This document shows positions 24,496 to 33,320 of a DNA stretch of 40,903 bases, piece after piece. The translations under genes and the position numbers were made by a program. Below the pieces are notes generated by a model. The model worked only from the letters and a program-made list of their open reading frames with translations. It ran no database searches and was not told the origin of the DNA. This stretch comes from Bacillota bacterium. Its GTDB lineage: Bacteria; Bacillota; Clostridia; Lachnospirales; Bianqueaceae. The stretch lies in contig JAFZQZ010000005.1 of the NCBI GenBank assembly GCA_017620135.1, forward strand, positions 1 through 40,903, given 5' to 3'. Position 1 is the stretch's first letter. Each line of letters starts with the position of its first letter.

Positions 24496-25890
24496 ATGAA
24501 GAGTATCAGGATCAGTGAGATCCTCCGTTGGCTTGAAAAAGAAGACGAGATAAAAACCGCCCCGGACGGTGAGATCCGTGACGTGGTGATCGATTCCCGC
24601 AAAGTGACGAAAGACAGCCTGTTCGTAGCGCTTCCCGGGGAAAGAGTGGACGGGCATGATTATATCCCGCAGGCTTTTGCCGCGGGAGCGAGAATGGTCT
24701 TTTCTCAGGACCCGGAAAAAACGAAAGATATCCGGGTGCCGGAAGGCGCCATGCTCGTACAGGTAGAAAACTGTACCCGCGCGCTGGGAGTGATCGCAAG
24801 AAAATACCGGGATCTGTATCACGGACGGGTAGCGGCCATCACGGGAAGCGTAGGCAAGACGTCCACCAAAGACCTGACGGCAGCGGTCCTGTCCGGCAAA
24901 TTCCGGACGATGAAAACGATCGGAAATTATAATAACGAACTGGGACTTCCACTGACACTTTTCCGGATGGATGGCGATCAGTATGACGCGGCCGTTATCG
25001 AGATGGGGATGGGATACAAAGGTGATATCGACTATCTCTCCTGGCTGACACAGCCGGAAGTCGGGATCGTCACCAATGTGGGAACTTCTCATATCGAGAA
25101 TCTCGGCTCAAGGGAAGCGATCCTTCACGCGAAACTGGAACTCGTTCCGCATCTTGCTGGGGAGAAAAAGCTGTTTTTGAACGGGGACGACCCGCTGCTG
25201 TACAGCATGAAGGACAAACTACCTGTCCGGCCGGAATACTTTGGAAGAGACGATCATAATGACTGCAGGCTCCTGGAGGTATCAAGGACAGAAAAGGGAA
25301 AGCTTTATGTTCGCGCTTCCTATCAGGCAGCTGACTATCAGGTCGAGATCGATACGCTGGGCCTTCATATGGCGATGAATGTCCTTCCGGCTATTATGAC
25401 CGGTGTGTTTTACGGAATGAGTCCGGATGAGATCCGGAAAGGACTGACGCACTATGAGGCGACCCCTCACCGGCTGGAAAGCATACAGACTGAAAAATAC
25501 CTGATCATCGACGATACATACAACGCGAGCCCTTCCTCGATGAACAGTGCGGTGGATACCCTGATGGATATCCCGGTAAAGGGAAGAAGGATCGCGATCC
25601 TCGGAGATATTCTGGAGATGGGTTCCTTCGCGGTCGAGGGACATCGGGAAGTAGGACTTCATACCGGAAAATCCGGTGTCGACCGGCTTCTTGCCTGTGG
25701 AAAAGAAAGCCGTGCCATCTACGAGGCGGCGATCAAGGCAGGCATGGATCCGTCTCACTGCTTCTACTATGAAGATCTCGAAAAACTATGTGAAGCGGTA
25801 GGCAGCGTGGTCAAGAAAGGCGATACGATCCTTTTGAAAGCCTCTCACAGTATGGAGTTTTCACGGCTCATTGACGTTCTGACAAAGTAA
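24496..25890 (+). CDS. murF: UDP-N-acetylmuramoyl-tripeptide-D-alanyl-D-alanine ligase
   Basis: This 464-residue Mur ligase has the N-terminal SRKVTKDSLFVALPGE region, the ATP loop TGSVGKTSTKD (~116), the central NYNNELGLPLTL, which is characteristic of MurF, and C-terminal DDTYNASPSSM (~340) and ILGDILEMG (~375). It adds D-Ala-D-Ala to UDP-MurNAc-tripeptide in the cytoplasm. The start is ATG 24496, just after the ftsI stop; an in-frame TTG at 24490 is rejected. murE, the usual neighbour, is absent from the window. Confidence 0.95.
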   Translation: MKSIRISEILRWLEKEDEIKTAPDGEIRDVVIDSRKVTKDSLFVALPGERVDGHDYIPQAFAAGARMVFSQDPEKTKDIRVPEGAMLVQVENCTRALGVIARKYRDLYHGRVAAITGSVGKTSTKDLTAAVLSGKFRTMKTIGNYNNELGLPLTLFRMDGDQYDAAVIEMGMGYKGDIDYLSWLTQPEVGIVTNVGTSHIENLGSREAILHAKLELVPHLAGEKKLFLNGDDPLLYSMKDKLPVRPEYFGRDDHNDCRLLEVSRTEKGKLYVRASYQAADYQVEIDTLGLHMAMNVLPAIMTGVFYGMSPDEIRKGLTHYEATPHRLESIQTEKYLIIDDTYNASPSSMNSAVDTLMDIPVKGRRIAILGDILEMGSFAVEGHREVGLHTGKSGVDRLLACGKESRAIYEAAIKAGMDPSHCFYYEDLEKLCEAVGSVVKKGDTILLKASHSMEFSRLIDVLTK

Positions 25891-25915
25891 TTATTTAAAC
25901 TAGGTAGGATAGAAT

Positions 25916-26872
25916 ATGTGGTTGACTTTTGTGCCCGTGCTTGTGGCTTTCGCCGCTGAACTGATCCTTTGCCCGCTGCTGATCCCGATGCTGAAAAGAC
26001 TGAAATTCGGACAGTATATCAGGGAAGAAGGACCAAAGGAACATCAGAAAAAGGCCGGAACGCCTACGATGGGCGCGATCTCCTATCTTCTCGCGATGAT
26101 CCTGGGATGTCTGGCAGCCTGGAAGAACCTGCCGAAGTTTTATATCGTTCCGGTTATGGCGCTCATTTTCGGTCTGATCGGTTTTCTGGACGATTTTATC
26201 AAAGTCGTTATGAAGCATAACGAAGGCCTTAAGGCATGGCAGAAGTTCGTTCTTCAGATCGTCGCGGGCGTCCTGTTCGCGCTTTACCTCCGTTTTTCCG
26301 GCGCGCCGACATCGATCGCGTTTCACCTGATCAAAGCCCGTCTTGAGCTTGGATGGTTCTACTATGTATTTGTCGTATTTGTGTTTGTCGCGGTAACGAA
26401 TGGCACGAATTTCAATGATGGACTGGACGGACTTTCCTCCAGCGTCACTTCCGCGATCTGTGTTTTTTTCATAGCGGTCACCGTGATCGCCTCCGAATAT
26501 GCCGCTTTAGGAAGCGCAGCGTCTGCGATGCTCGGCGCGCTCCTTGGCTTTCTGGTATTCAACGCCTATCCCGCAAAGGTATTCATGGGCGATACCGGAT
26601 CGCTTGCGCTTGGAGGTTTCGTCAGCGCCATGGCGTTTATGCTGGATATGCCGCTGCTGATCCTCGTTTTTGGTTTTGTGTACGTAGCGGAAGTCGTTTC
26701 TGTGATGCTGCAGGTCGCCTATTTCAAAGCGACCGGCGGCAAGCGTCTTTTCAAAATGGCTCCCATCCATCATCACTTTGAACTGCTGGGATGGCATGAG
26801 ACGCGGGTCGTAACGATCTTTACGATCGTAACGATCATTCTTTGTTTTGTCAGTCTGTGGATTCTCTTTTAA
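25916..26872 (+). CDS. mraY: Phospho-N-acetylmuramoyl-pentapeptide-transferase
   Basis: This 318-residue integral membrane enzyme (about ten helices) transfers phospho-MurNAc-pentapeptide to undecaprenyl phosphate, giving lipid I. It has EGPKEHQKKAGTPTMG (~37), FLDDFIKV (~95), the Asp-containing NFNDGLDGLSS (~165), FMGDTGSLALGG and APIHHHFEL (~282), all diagnostic for MraY. Length is normal. Confidence 0.96.
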   Translation: MWLTFVPVLVAFAAELILCPLLIPMLKRLKFGQYIREEGPKEHQKKAGTPTMGAISYLLAMILGCLAAWKNLPKFYIVPVMALIFGLIGFLDDFIKVVMKHNEGLKAWQKFVLQIVAGVLFALYLRFSGAPTSIAFHLIKARLELGWFYYVFVVFVFVAVTNGTNFNDGLDGLSSSVTSAICVFFIAVTVIASEYAALGSAASAMLGALLGFLVFNAYPAKVFMGDTGSLALGGFVSAMAFMLDMPLLILVFGFVYVAEVVSVMLQVAYFKATGGKRLFKMAPIHHHFELLGWHETRVVTIFTIVTIILCFVSLWILF

Positions 26873-26890
26873 GAGGAAGGTTTCTGGATT

Positions 26891-28291
26891 ATGTTGGATC
26901 TGAAAGGATGGAAGGTCATCGTTGTAGGTTTGGCGAAAAGCGGGATCGGGGCAGCGGATCTTTTGGTGAAGAACGGCGCAGAAGTCACTGTATTTGATAC
27001 AAAAGACCTGGAAGCGCTGAAGGAGAATATGCGTCTCCTGCCTCCGGGGGTTTCTGTCCGGGCTTCTTCCAAACCCGAAGAGGCAGATCTTAGCACCGCG
27101 GATCTGCTGGTGCTTTCACCCGCGGTACCGGCGGACCTTCCTTTTGTGCTGAAAGCGGCTGAGCTTGGTGTTCCCGTGTGGAGCGAGATCGAACTGGCCT
27201 CACGTTTTACCGGTGCGAAAATGATCGGCATTACCGGAACCAACGGAAAAACCACCACTACTTCCCTGGTGGGTGAGATCATGAAAAAGGTCGATCCCCG
27301 CTCTATGACGGCCGGTAATATAGGGATCTCCATGGCCGAGACAGTGCAGATCGTTCCGGATGACAGTTTTCTGACTTTGGAGCTTTCCAGTTTCCAGCTG
27401 GAACTGATCGACCGGTTCCATCCGGTCGTATCCGCGATCCTGAATTTTACGCCGGATCATTTGAACAGGCACCATACCTTTGAAGCATATATCGACGCGA
27501 AATGCCGTGTCTATGAAAATCAGTCGTATGGCGATACGGTCGTTTTCAATTATGATGATGCCATCTGCCGGGAAAAAGGCCTGGCACTGGCAAAGAAAGA
27601 GAAGGGACCGAAGGTCGTCTTCTTCAGCCGTAAAGAGAAGACACCATCCGGAATATGGCTGGAAGACGGTCATATCAAAGCCGAAAAGGACGGACAGATC
27701 CTGGACTTTGTTGACGTAAACGAAATGAAGATCTTCGGTCCGCACAACGAAGAAAACGCGATGGCAGCCGTGGGATGCTGTCTGTATGCGGGCGCGGACA
27801 CAGAACTTATCCGGGAAGGACTCAGGAGCTTCCCGGGTGTTCCCCATCGGATCGAACCGGTCGGTGAGATCGATGGAGTTTCCTATTATAATGATTCCAA
27901 GGCGACCAACCCGGACGCGGCGATCAAAGGGCTTCTGGCAATGAGGTCGAAGATGAGCGTACTGATCGGCGGCGGGTATGATAAAGGGACGCCTTATGAT
28001 GAATGGACAGATCTTTTCCCCGGCAGGGTAAGAAAGCTGGTGCTGATCGGGCAGACAGCCGCCGATATTCATGACGCGGCGATCAGAAGCGGTTATCCGG
28101 AAAAGGATATCATCTTCTGTGAGACATTTGACGAAGCGATCAGGCGCTGCCGCGAAGCGGCGCTTCCGGGAGACAGCGTTCTTCTGTCTCCGGCCTGCGC
28201 CAGCTGGGGAATGTTCGATAACTATGAACAGCGCGGAGATATTTTCCGCGATACTGTCAGAAAGATGAAAGGAGAGACGAATGCCGAATGA
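26891..28291 (+). CDS. murD: UDP-N-acetylmuramoylalanine-D-glutamate ligase
   Basis: This 466-residue ligase adds D-Glu to UDP-MurNAc-L-Ala. It has an N-terminal Rossmann-type GLAKSGIGAADLL, ATP loop ITGTNGKTTTTS (~113), NFTPDHLNRHH (~190), and the C-terminal SPACASWGMFDNYEQRG, characteristic of MurD. The 3' end overlaps ftsW by 11 bases. It is intact. Confidence 0.96.
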   Translation: MLDLKGWKVIVVGLAKSGIGAADLLVKNGAEVTVFDTKDLEALKENMRLLPPGVSVRASSKPEEADLSTADLLVLSPAVPADLPFVLKAAELGVPVWSEIELASRFTGAKMIGITGTNGKTTTTSLVGEIMKKVDPRSMTAGNIGISMAETVQIVPDDSFLTLELSSFQLELIDRFHPVVSAILNFTPDHLNRHHTFEAYIDAKCRVYENQSYGDTVVFNYDDAICREKGLALAKKEKGPKVVFFSRKEKTPSGIWLEDGHIKAEKDGQILDFVDVNEMKIFGPHNEENAMAAVGCCLYAGADTELIREGLRSFPGVPHRIEPVGEIDGVSYYNDSKATNPDAAIKGLLAMRSKMSVLIGGGYDKGTPYDEWTDLFPGRVRKLVLIGQTAADIHDAAIRSGYPEKDIIFCETFDEAIRRCREAALPGDSVLLSPACASWGMFDNYEQRGDIFRDTVRKMKGETNAE

Positions 28292-29627
28292 TCGGGAGCG
28301 TACCCGGTTCACACCGTTGGTAACGCCAAACGGATCCGGCAGATCCGGATCCGGACGAAGCTCGTACAGGAGCAGATCCTCTCGGACGACGGCCAGATCG
28401 CGGACTTCGTCCAGACAGACACAGACAGTCCGGGGAAAACGGACCGGCCGCGTGATCCGAAAGAAATCGAATGAACCGAAGATCTACGCGTTTTCCAACC
28501 GCGGCGAGGCAAATTTCAACATTATCGCGGTAACGATCCTGCTGATGGTTTTCGGAGTCGTGATGGTCACGAGTTCCAGTTACTATTACGCGTATACGAC
28601 GATCGGCGACAGCCTGTATTTCTTCCGCCGGCAGATGATCTGGCTGGTGGTCGGACTGATCGCGATGCTGCTCGTGATGGCGCTGGCTCGTATGGACTGG
28701 ATCCGAAAGTGGTCGCTGGTGATCTATCTGGCGAGTATCTTTTTCTGTATCCTCGTCCTTCTGATCGGAAACAGTGTCAACGGTTCCACCAGATGGCTGG
28801 GTATCGGTGACTTCATCACGTTCCAGCCTTCGGAATTCGCGAAGATGGCGGTCGTTCTGTATGTTTCACATCTGGTAGACCTTCACCGGGAAGATATCAC
28901 GAAGATCCAGACATTTATCCTTCTGCTGGCAGTCATCGCGGTCCCTGCGGGTCTTGTCGCGATCGAGAATCTGACTTCCGGGATCATCATCGCTGCCGTC
29001 GGTGTACTGATCATGTATATGGGCGGCGTCAGCTATAAACATCTTCTGATGGCAGTGGTAGCCGGCGGCGTGGTCATCGGACTCTTCCTTCTCGCGCCGC
29101 TGATCGTTCCTTCCCTGAAGGAATATACCTACAGACTGCTTCGTGTTCAGGCATGGCTGGATCCATTCCAGTACGCGCTGGATGACGGATATCAGACGGT
29201 ACAGTCATTGTACGCGGTAGGATCAGGCGGTTTCTTTGGAAGAGGACTGGGACAGAGTATTCAGAAACTGGGATTCATCCCGGAAGCGTATAACGACATT
29301 ATCTTCGCGATCATTTGCGAAGAGATGGGGTTGTTCGGAGCGGCGCTCGTCGTTTTGTTGTTCGGGATCTTCACCTGGAATGGTGTGAAGGTCAGCCTTT
29401 CGGCTCCCGACCGGTTCAGCTCATTCGTATGTGCCGGATTCGTCGGTCAGATCTCTCTTCAGGCGATCCTGAATATTGCCGTGAATACGAACCTGATCCC
29501 GACTACCGGTGTATCGCTTCCCTTCATCAGTTACGGAGGATCGTCCATGTTGTTCCTGATGGCCAGCGTCGGGCTGATCCTGAATATCTCTTCTTATAAT
29601 ACGAAAACGAAAAGTAAAACTGCCTGA
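28281..29627 (+). CDS. ftsW: FtsW/SpoVE-like SEDS peptidoglycan polymerase
   Basis: This 448-residue SEDS-family membrane protein begins with ~75 residues of Arg/Ser-rich cytoplasmic tail, then about ten helices. It has WLGIGDFITFQPSEFAK (~170) with the conserved Asp/Pro-Ser-Glu region, IPEAYNDIIFAI (~330) and LIPTTGVSLPFISYGGSS near the C-terminus. It polymerises lipid II at the septum with FtsI. ATG 28281 overlaps murD; later starts would cut the tail but not the first helix. FtsW and SpoVE cannot be distinguished here. Confidence 0.94.
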   Translation: MPNDRERTRFTPLVTPNGSGRSGSGRSSYRSRSSRTTARSRTSSRQTQTVRGKRTGRVIRKKSNEPKIYAFSNRGEANFNIIAVTILLMVFGVVMVTSSSYYYAYTTIGDSLYFFRRQMIWLVVGLIAMLLVMALARMDWIRKWSLVIYLASIFFCILVLLIGNSVNGSTRWLGIGDFITFQPSEFAKMAVVLYVSHLVDLHREDITKIQTFILLLAVIAVPAGLVAIENLTSGIIIAAVGVLIMYMGGVSYKHLLMAVVAGGVVIGLFLLAPLIVPSLKEYTYRLLRVQAWLDPFQYALDDGYQTVQSLYAVGSGGFFGRGLGQSIQKLGFIPEAYNDIIFAIICEEMGLFGAALVVLLFGIFTWNGVKVSLSAPDRFSSFVCAGFVGQISLQAILNIAVNTNLIPTTGVSLPFISYGGSSMLFLMASVGLILNISSYNTKTKSKTA

Positions 29628-29643
29628 CAGATAAGGAGTTTCT

Positions 29644-30426
29644 ATGGCAACTATTCTGAAGGTCCAGGGCCTTGGAGAGGAAAAAGTCCGATCCTGGCTG
29701 ATCGGGCTGGGGATCGGGGTCGGTATCCTTATCATCCTGATCATCCTTTTGAACTCGCCGATCTTCTCACTGAAGACCTTCGAGGTTGAAGGTAATAACC
29801 GGGTGAGCGATGAGACGATCATGGATGAACTGGGATTAAGCTATGGACAGAATCTGTTCCGCTATGCCGTCTCCCACCTGGGGAAAACACCTCCGACGGT
29901 CGATTCCAGACTCTCATCTGTGGATGTATACTTTGACTGGCCAAGCACGGTCCGGGTCGAGGTAGAGGAGAGTGAGACCATCGGGTATGTATACTTTCAG
30001 GGGACATACCTGTGCATCGATCAGAAAGGACAGGTGGCTTCCAGTACCAATCAGCCGGACGATGATCTGCCGATCATCATCGGACTTACCGTAGGGAATT
30101 TTTCGATCGGTGAACCGCTGGCACTTGGGACCGGTGACGGAGAGCGGTACGAAGCCGTCATGTCGATCGGCTCCAACCTTCGAAAATACGGGATCTCTGA
30201 GGTGGTAAAGGAAATCAATATCCGCAACCTGGAGGATATCATCCTGACAACGAATAAGCTCGTCTGTCACTGCGGATCTATGACAGACATGGGGCAGAAA
30301 ATCAACGTGATCGCGGAACTTTCGAGGAAAGCCGGTGTACCAAGAGGCATTCTCCATATCGAGAGTATGTCGGATCAGATTTATATTGAAACCGAACAGA
30401 GCGGAGGTAAATCTGTCGGAGAATAG
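29644..30426 (+). CDS. ftsQ: Cell division protein FtsQ/DivIB
   Basis: This 260-residue protein has a short cytosolic part, one membrane helix (~21-40, IGLGIGVGILIILIILL), then a POTRA domain (KTFEVEGNNRVSDETI) and FtsQ-like beta region (VYFDWPSTVRVEVEESETIGYV). It acts outside the membrane as a scaffold with FtsL and the FtsB/DivIC protein. It ends in TAG. The position directly after ftsW with no murG between is notable. Confidence 0.9.
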   Translation: MATILKVQGLGEEKVRSWLIGLGIGVGILIILIILLNSPIFSLKTFEVEGNNRVSDETIMDELGLSYGQNLFRYAVSHLGKTPPTVDSRLSSVDVYFDWPSTVRVEVEESETIGYVYFQGTYLCIDQKGQVASSTNQPDDDLPIIIGLTVGNFSIGEPLALGTGDGERYEAVMSIGSNLRKYGISEVVKEINIRNLEDIILTTNKLVCHCGSMTDMGQKINVIAELSRKAGVPRGILHIESMSDQIYIETEQSGGKSVGE

Positions 30427-30452
30427 TTTTTCGTTCAATTTAAGAAAAACTC

Positions 30453-30481
30453 TTGATTTTTTCGTCAATGGCGGTTAGAAT
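30453..30481 (+). promoter_or_regulatory. Promoter in front of ftsZ
   Basis: TTGATT (30453-30458) and TAGAAT (30476-30481) are 17 bp apart in the 125-base gap between ftsQ and ftsZ, allowing ftsZ transcription independent of the upstream cluster. The leader ends with AGGAGGG. Confidence 0.75.
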
Positions 30482-30551
30482 GTAATATGATAATCTCCCT
30501 TATTATGGAGTAAAACGGGTCATGCGGGAGACATTTACGAGGAGGGCAATT

Positions 30552-31766
30552 ATGTTTGATGAGAATATGACTGAGCAGACGACAGCAAAAATAACGGTCG
30601 TTGGTGTCGGCGGTGGCGGAAACAACGCTGTTGAGCGCATGATCGCGGACGGTCTGGAAGGTGCTGAATTCCTGACGATCAATACAGACAAGCAGGTTCT
30701 TGCTGTTGGCAAGGCAAAGAATAAAATGGTGATCGGCGAGAAGCTGACCAAAGGTCTTGGCGCCGGCGCCAATCCTGAAATCGGCCAGAAAGCCGCGCAG
30801 GAGAGCGAAGAAGAGATCCGCCAGGCGCTGGAAGGATGCGATATGGTATTCGTTACCGCCGGTATGGGTGGCGGCACCGGAACCGGTGCGGCTCCTGTTG
30901 TCGCGGGTGTAGCCAAACAGATGGGCATCCTGACAGTCGGTGTGGTCACCAAACCGTTCCGTTTTGAAGGAGCCAAGAGAATGCGTGCCGCGCAGCGCGG
31001 TATTGAAGAACTGGCCAAGAATGTGGATACGCTGATCACGATTTCCAACGATCGTCTGCTGGATGTCGCTGATAAGAAAACGACCATGGTAGACGCGTTC
31101 CATATGGCGGACGATGTGCTGCGTCAGGGTGTTCAGGGCATTTCCGATCTGATCTATCGTCCCGGCATCATCAACGTAGACTTTGCTGATGTTCGGACGA
31201 TCATGCAGGATAAAGGTATGGCACATATGGGTATCGGTCGTGCCAAAGGCGAAGGAAAAGCTCAGAAAGCAGCTGAGCAGGCGATCAAGTCTCCTCTGAT
31301 GGATACAGAGATCAACGGAGCAAAAGGACTTCTGGTCAATATCTGCGGCGGTCCTGAAATGTCGCTGTTTGAGTACTATGAAGTATCGGACTATATTCAG
31401 GGCAAAGTCGATGAAGAGGCCGAGATCATCGTTGGTACGACCATCGATAACGATATGGAAGACGAGATCATGGTCACCGTGATCGCTACGGACTTCGGCA
31501 ATTCACCCAAACCCAAAACGGTGAGCTTCGGGCATGATGAAGACCATCCCGTTGAGCTGGATGCGCCGAGTTTCCGTCCGGAACAGCCGGCAGTGGAAGA
31601 CCCATATCAGGGCAATAACTACCGCACACCTGTTCCGGAGAACGCCGCTTATCAGGCGCAGGCGCCGTACCAGGCACCTTATCAGGCGCCTTATCAGGAA
31701 CAGCCCGCTTATAGTGAAGCCCAGATCGATATTCCCGGTTTCCTGCAGAGAAAGAAAAGAAGATAA
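30552..31766 (+). CDS. ftsZ: Cell division GTPase FtsZ
   Basis: This 404-residue tubulin-like GTPase forms the Z ring. It has [13 protein letters not shown] (~17), the tubulin signature [12 protein letters not shown] (104-115), [11 protein letters not shown] (~205), and a C-terminal variable linker with three APYQ units, ending in the binding peptide [12 protein letters not shown] for partners such as SepF or FtsA. ATG 30552 lies 5 bases after AGGAGGG; an in-frame ATG at 30522 would place the ribosome binding site within the coding region and is rejected. No ftsA precedes it. Confidence 0.97.
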   Translation: MFDENMTEQTTAKITVVGVGGGGNNAVERMIADGLEGAEFLTINTDKQVLAVGKAKNKMVIGEKLTKGLGAGANPEIGQKAAQESEEEIRQALEGCDMVFVTAGMGGGTGTGAAPVVAGVAKQMGILTVGVVTKPFRFEGAKRMRAAQRGIEELAKNVDTLITISNDRLLDVADKKTTMVDAFHMADDVLRQGVQGISDLIYRPGIINVDFADVRTIMQDKGMAHMGIGRAKGEGKAQKAAEQAIKSPLMDTEINGAKGLLVNICGGPEMSLFEYYEVSDYIQGKVDEEAEIIVGTTIDNDMEDEIMVTVIATDFGNSPKPKTVSFGHDEDHPVELDAPSFRPEQPAVEDPYQGNNYRTPVPENAAYQAQAPYQAPYQAPYQEQPAYSEAQIDIPGFLQRKKRR

Positions 31767-31788
31767 AAAACAAACTGACAGAAAAGGA

Positions 31789-31823
31789 AAAAGCGATCAG
31801 TGTTCGACTGATCGCTTTTCTTC
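31789..31823 (+). terminator. Terminator after ftsZ
   Basis: A 13-bp perfect stem (31789-31801 with 31807-31819) with loop GTTCG is flanked by A on the left and T on the right, so it could work in both directions. It ends the dcw cluster. Confidence 0.88.
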
Positions 31824-31859
31824 TACTAAAATAATATTCTTAAAGGAATGAAATAAACG

Positions 31860-33197
31860 ATGAAAAAGGCGGTCAAGTTTGGGGGCAGTTCCCTGGCGGA
31901 CGCGAAACAGTTCAGAAAATGCGCGGCTATCATTCAAGCGGACCCATCCAGAAGGTATGTGGTTCCTTCCGCCCCCGGCAAACGGTTTCGGGATGATGTA
32001 AAAATCACCGATATGTTGATCGAATGTTATGAGATCCAGCGGAAAGATCTGGATCAGGGACTTGAGTGTTTTTCCAGAGTCGAAGACAGATTTGACGAGA
32101 TCATCCGGGATCTGGGACTGGATTATTCTCTGGAGCCGGAATACCGGCTGATCCGGAGCTATATGGAAGAAGGTCTTTCCAGAGATTATCTTGTCAGTCG
32201 TGGAGAGTTCCTTTCCGGTAAAGTGCTGTCCGCGCTTCTGGATTTTCCGTTTGTTGATCCGGCTGATTATATCGTGTTCAACAGCAACGGTGTTTTCGAG
32301 GAACAGAAAACAGCAGCCGCTTTCAGAAAGATCGTTGACATGGACTGCTTCGTTATGCCGGGATTCTACGGAGCGACGGAGACCGGACGCATTAAAACGT
32401 TTACACGCGGCGGATCCGATATTACCGGATCTGTCGTTGCCGGCGGAATGCGTGTCGATATTTATGAAAACTGGACGGATGTCAGCGGCTTTCTGATGGC
32501 TGATCCCAGAATGGTGGAGGATCCGCTTTCTATAACCGAGATCTCCTACAGTGAACTTCGTGAGCTTTCCTATATGGGAGCTCAGGTTTTTCATGAAGAA
32601 GCGATCTTCCCGGCAAGAGAGGCCGGCATTCCGATCAATATCCGTAATACGAACCGGCCGGAGGATGAGGGTTCCTGGGTACGTACCGATGACAAAATAT
32701 CGGACGAACATCTGCTGATCACCGGTGTAACAGGTAAAAAAGGATTTATGTCCATGTCCTTTGAAAAGGATGTCGGAGGAGATCGTCTACCGTTTGGCCG
32801 AAAAGTGCTTCAGATGTTCGAAGAAGCGAAGATCATGGTCGAGCACGTTCCTTCCAGTATCGGTACGATGACCGTCATCGTGGACGCCAGAGAGATCAGC
32901 GGAAAGGAAGAGAACATCCTGCGCAGGATCCGCCGCGAGATCGATCCTTACAGCATTACGGTCGAGCGCAATCTTGCGCTGGTCGCTGTCGTCGGTATCA
33001 GGATGCATGGCGTGGTAGGTATCACTTCGGACATGCTGCGGGTCCTGGCGAGAGAGGGCATCAACGTTCGTATGCTGATCCAGGGCATCAAGGAGATCAG
33101 CCTGATCATCGGCATCAATGAAGAAGACTTCGAAAAGGCGATCCGCCTGCTCTATCGGTTCGCGCTCGACAGAAATCAGAAAGACAGGCAAGGCTGA
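31860..33197 (+). CDS. lysC: Aspartate kinase
   Basis: This 445-residue enzyme phosphorylates L-aspartate, the first step to lysine, threonine, methionine and diaminopimelate, the last needed for cell wall. It has VKFGGSSLA at the start, the substrate region FTRGGSDITGS (~180), and two C-terminal ACT domains (VTGKKGFMSMSFEK and VVGIRMHGVVGI) for feedback control. The RBS is weak (AAAGGAATG, 11 bases upstream). No clear promoter is seen between the ftsZ terminator and this gene. No homoserine dehydrogenase fusion. Confidence 0.93.
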   Translation: MKKAVKFGGSSLADAKQFRKCAAIIQADPSRRYVVPSAPGKRFRDDVKITDMLIECYEIQRKDLDQGLECFSRVEDRFDEIIRDLGLDYSLEPEYRLIRSYMEEGLSRDYLVSRGEFLSGKVLSALLDFPFVDPADYIVFNSNGVFEEQKTAAAFRKIVDMDCFVMPGFYGATETGRIKTFTRGGSDITGSVVAGGMRVDIYENWTDVSGFLMADPRMVEDPLSITEISYSELRELSYMGAQVFHEEAIFPAREAGIPINIRNTNRPEDEGSWVRTDDKISDEHLLITGVTGKKGFMSMSFEKDVGGDRLPFGRKVLQMFEEAKIMVEHVPSSIGTMTVIVDAREISGKEENILRRIRREIDPYSITVERNLALVAVVGIRMHGVVGITSDMLRVLAREGINVRMLIQGIKEISLIIGINEEDFEKAIRLLYRFALDRNQKDRQG

Positions 33198-33256
33198 TCC
33201 GCCTCCATTTGTTACAAAAATATTACAAATTATAAAGAAAATATTTCAATTATATA

Positions 33257-33285
33257 TTGCGAAAGAGATAATTCTGTAGTATAAT
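33257..33285 (+). promoter_or_regulatory. Promoter of the regulator-ftsEX operon
   Basis: TTGCGA (33257-33262) and perfect TATAAT (33280-33285) are 17 bp apart. About 60 very A/T-rich bases lie upstream and could serve as an UP element. Confidence 0.82.
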
Positions 33286-33320
33286 TACGATAATCCGCAT
33301 TCGCGAAATAGGGGGAAGCT

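Noticed and set aside
30494-30531. Inverted repeat TCTCCC/GGGAGA in the ftsZ leader
   Set aside because: Only six base pairs around a 26-base loop with no T tract; too weak to call a regulatory stem.
33198-33256. A/T-rich stretch with TTACAAA repeats as an origin or attachment site
   Set aside because: Short, no DnaA boxes or flanking integrase; best explained as an upstream promoter element.
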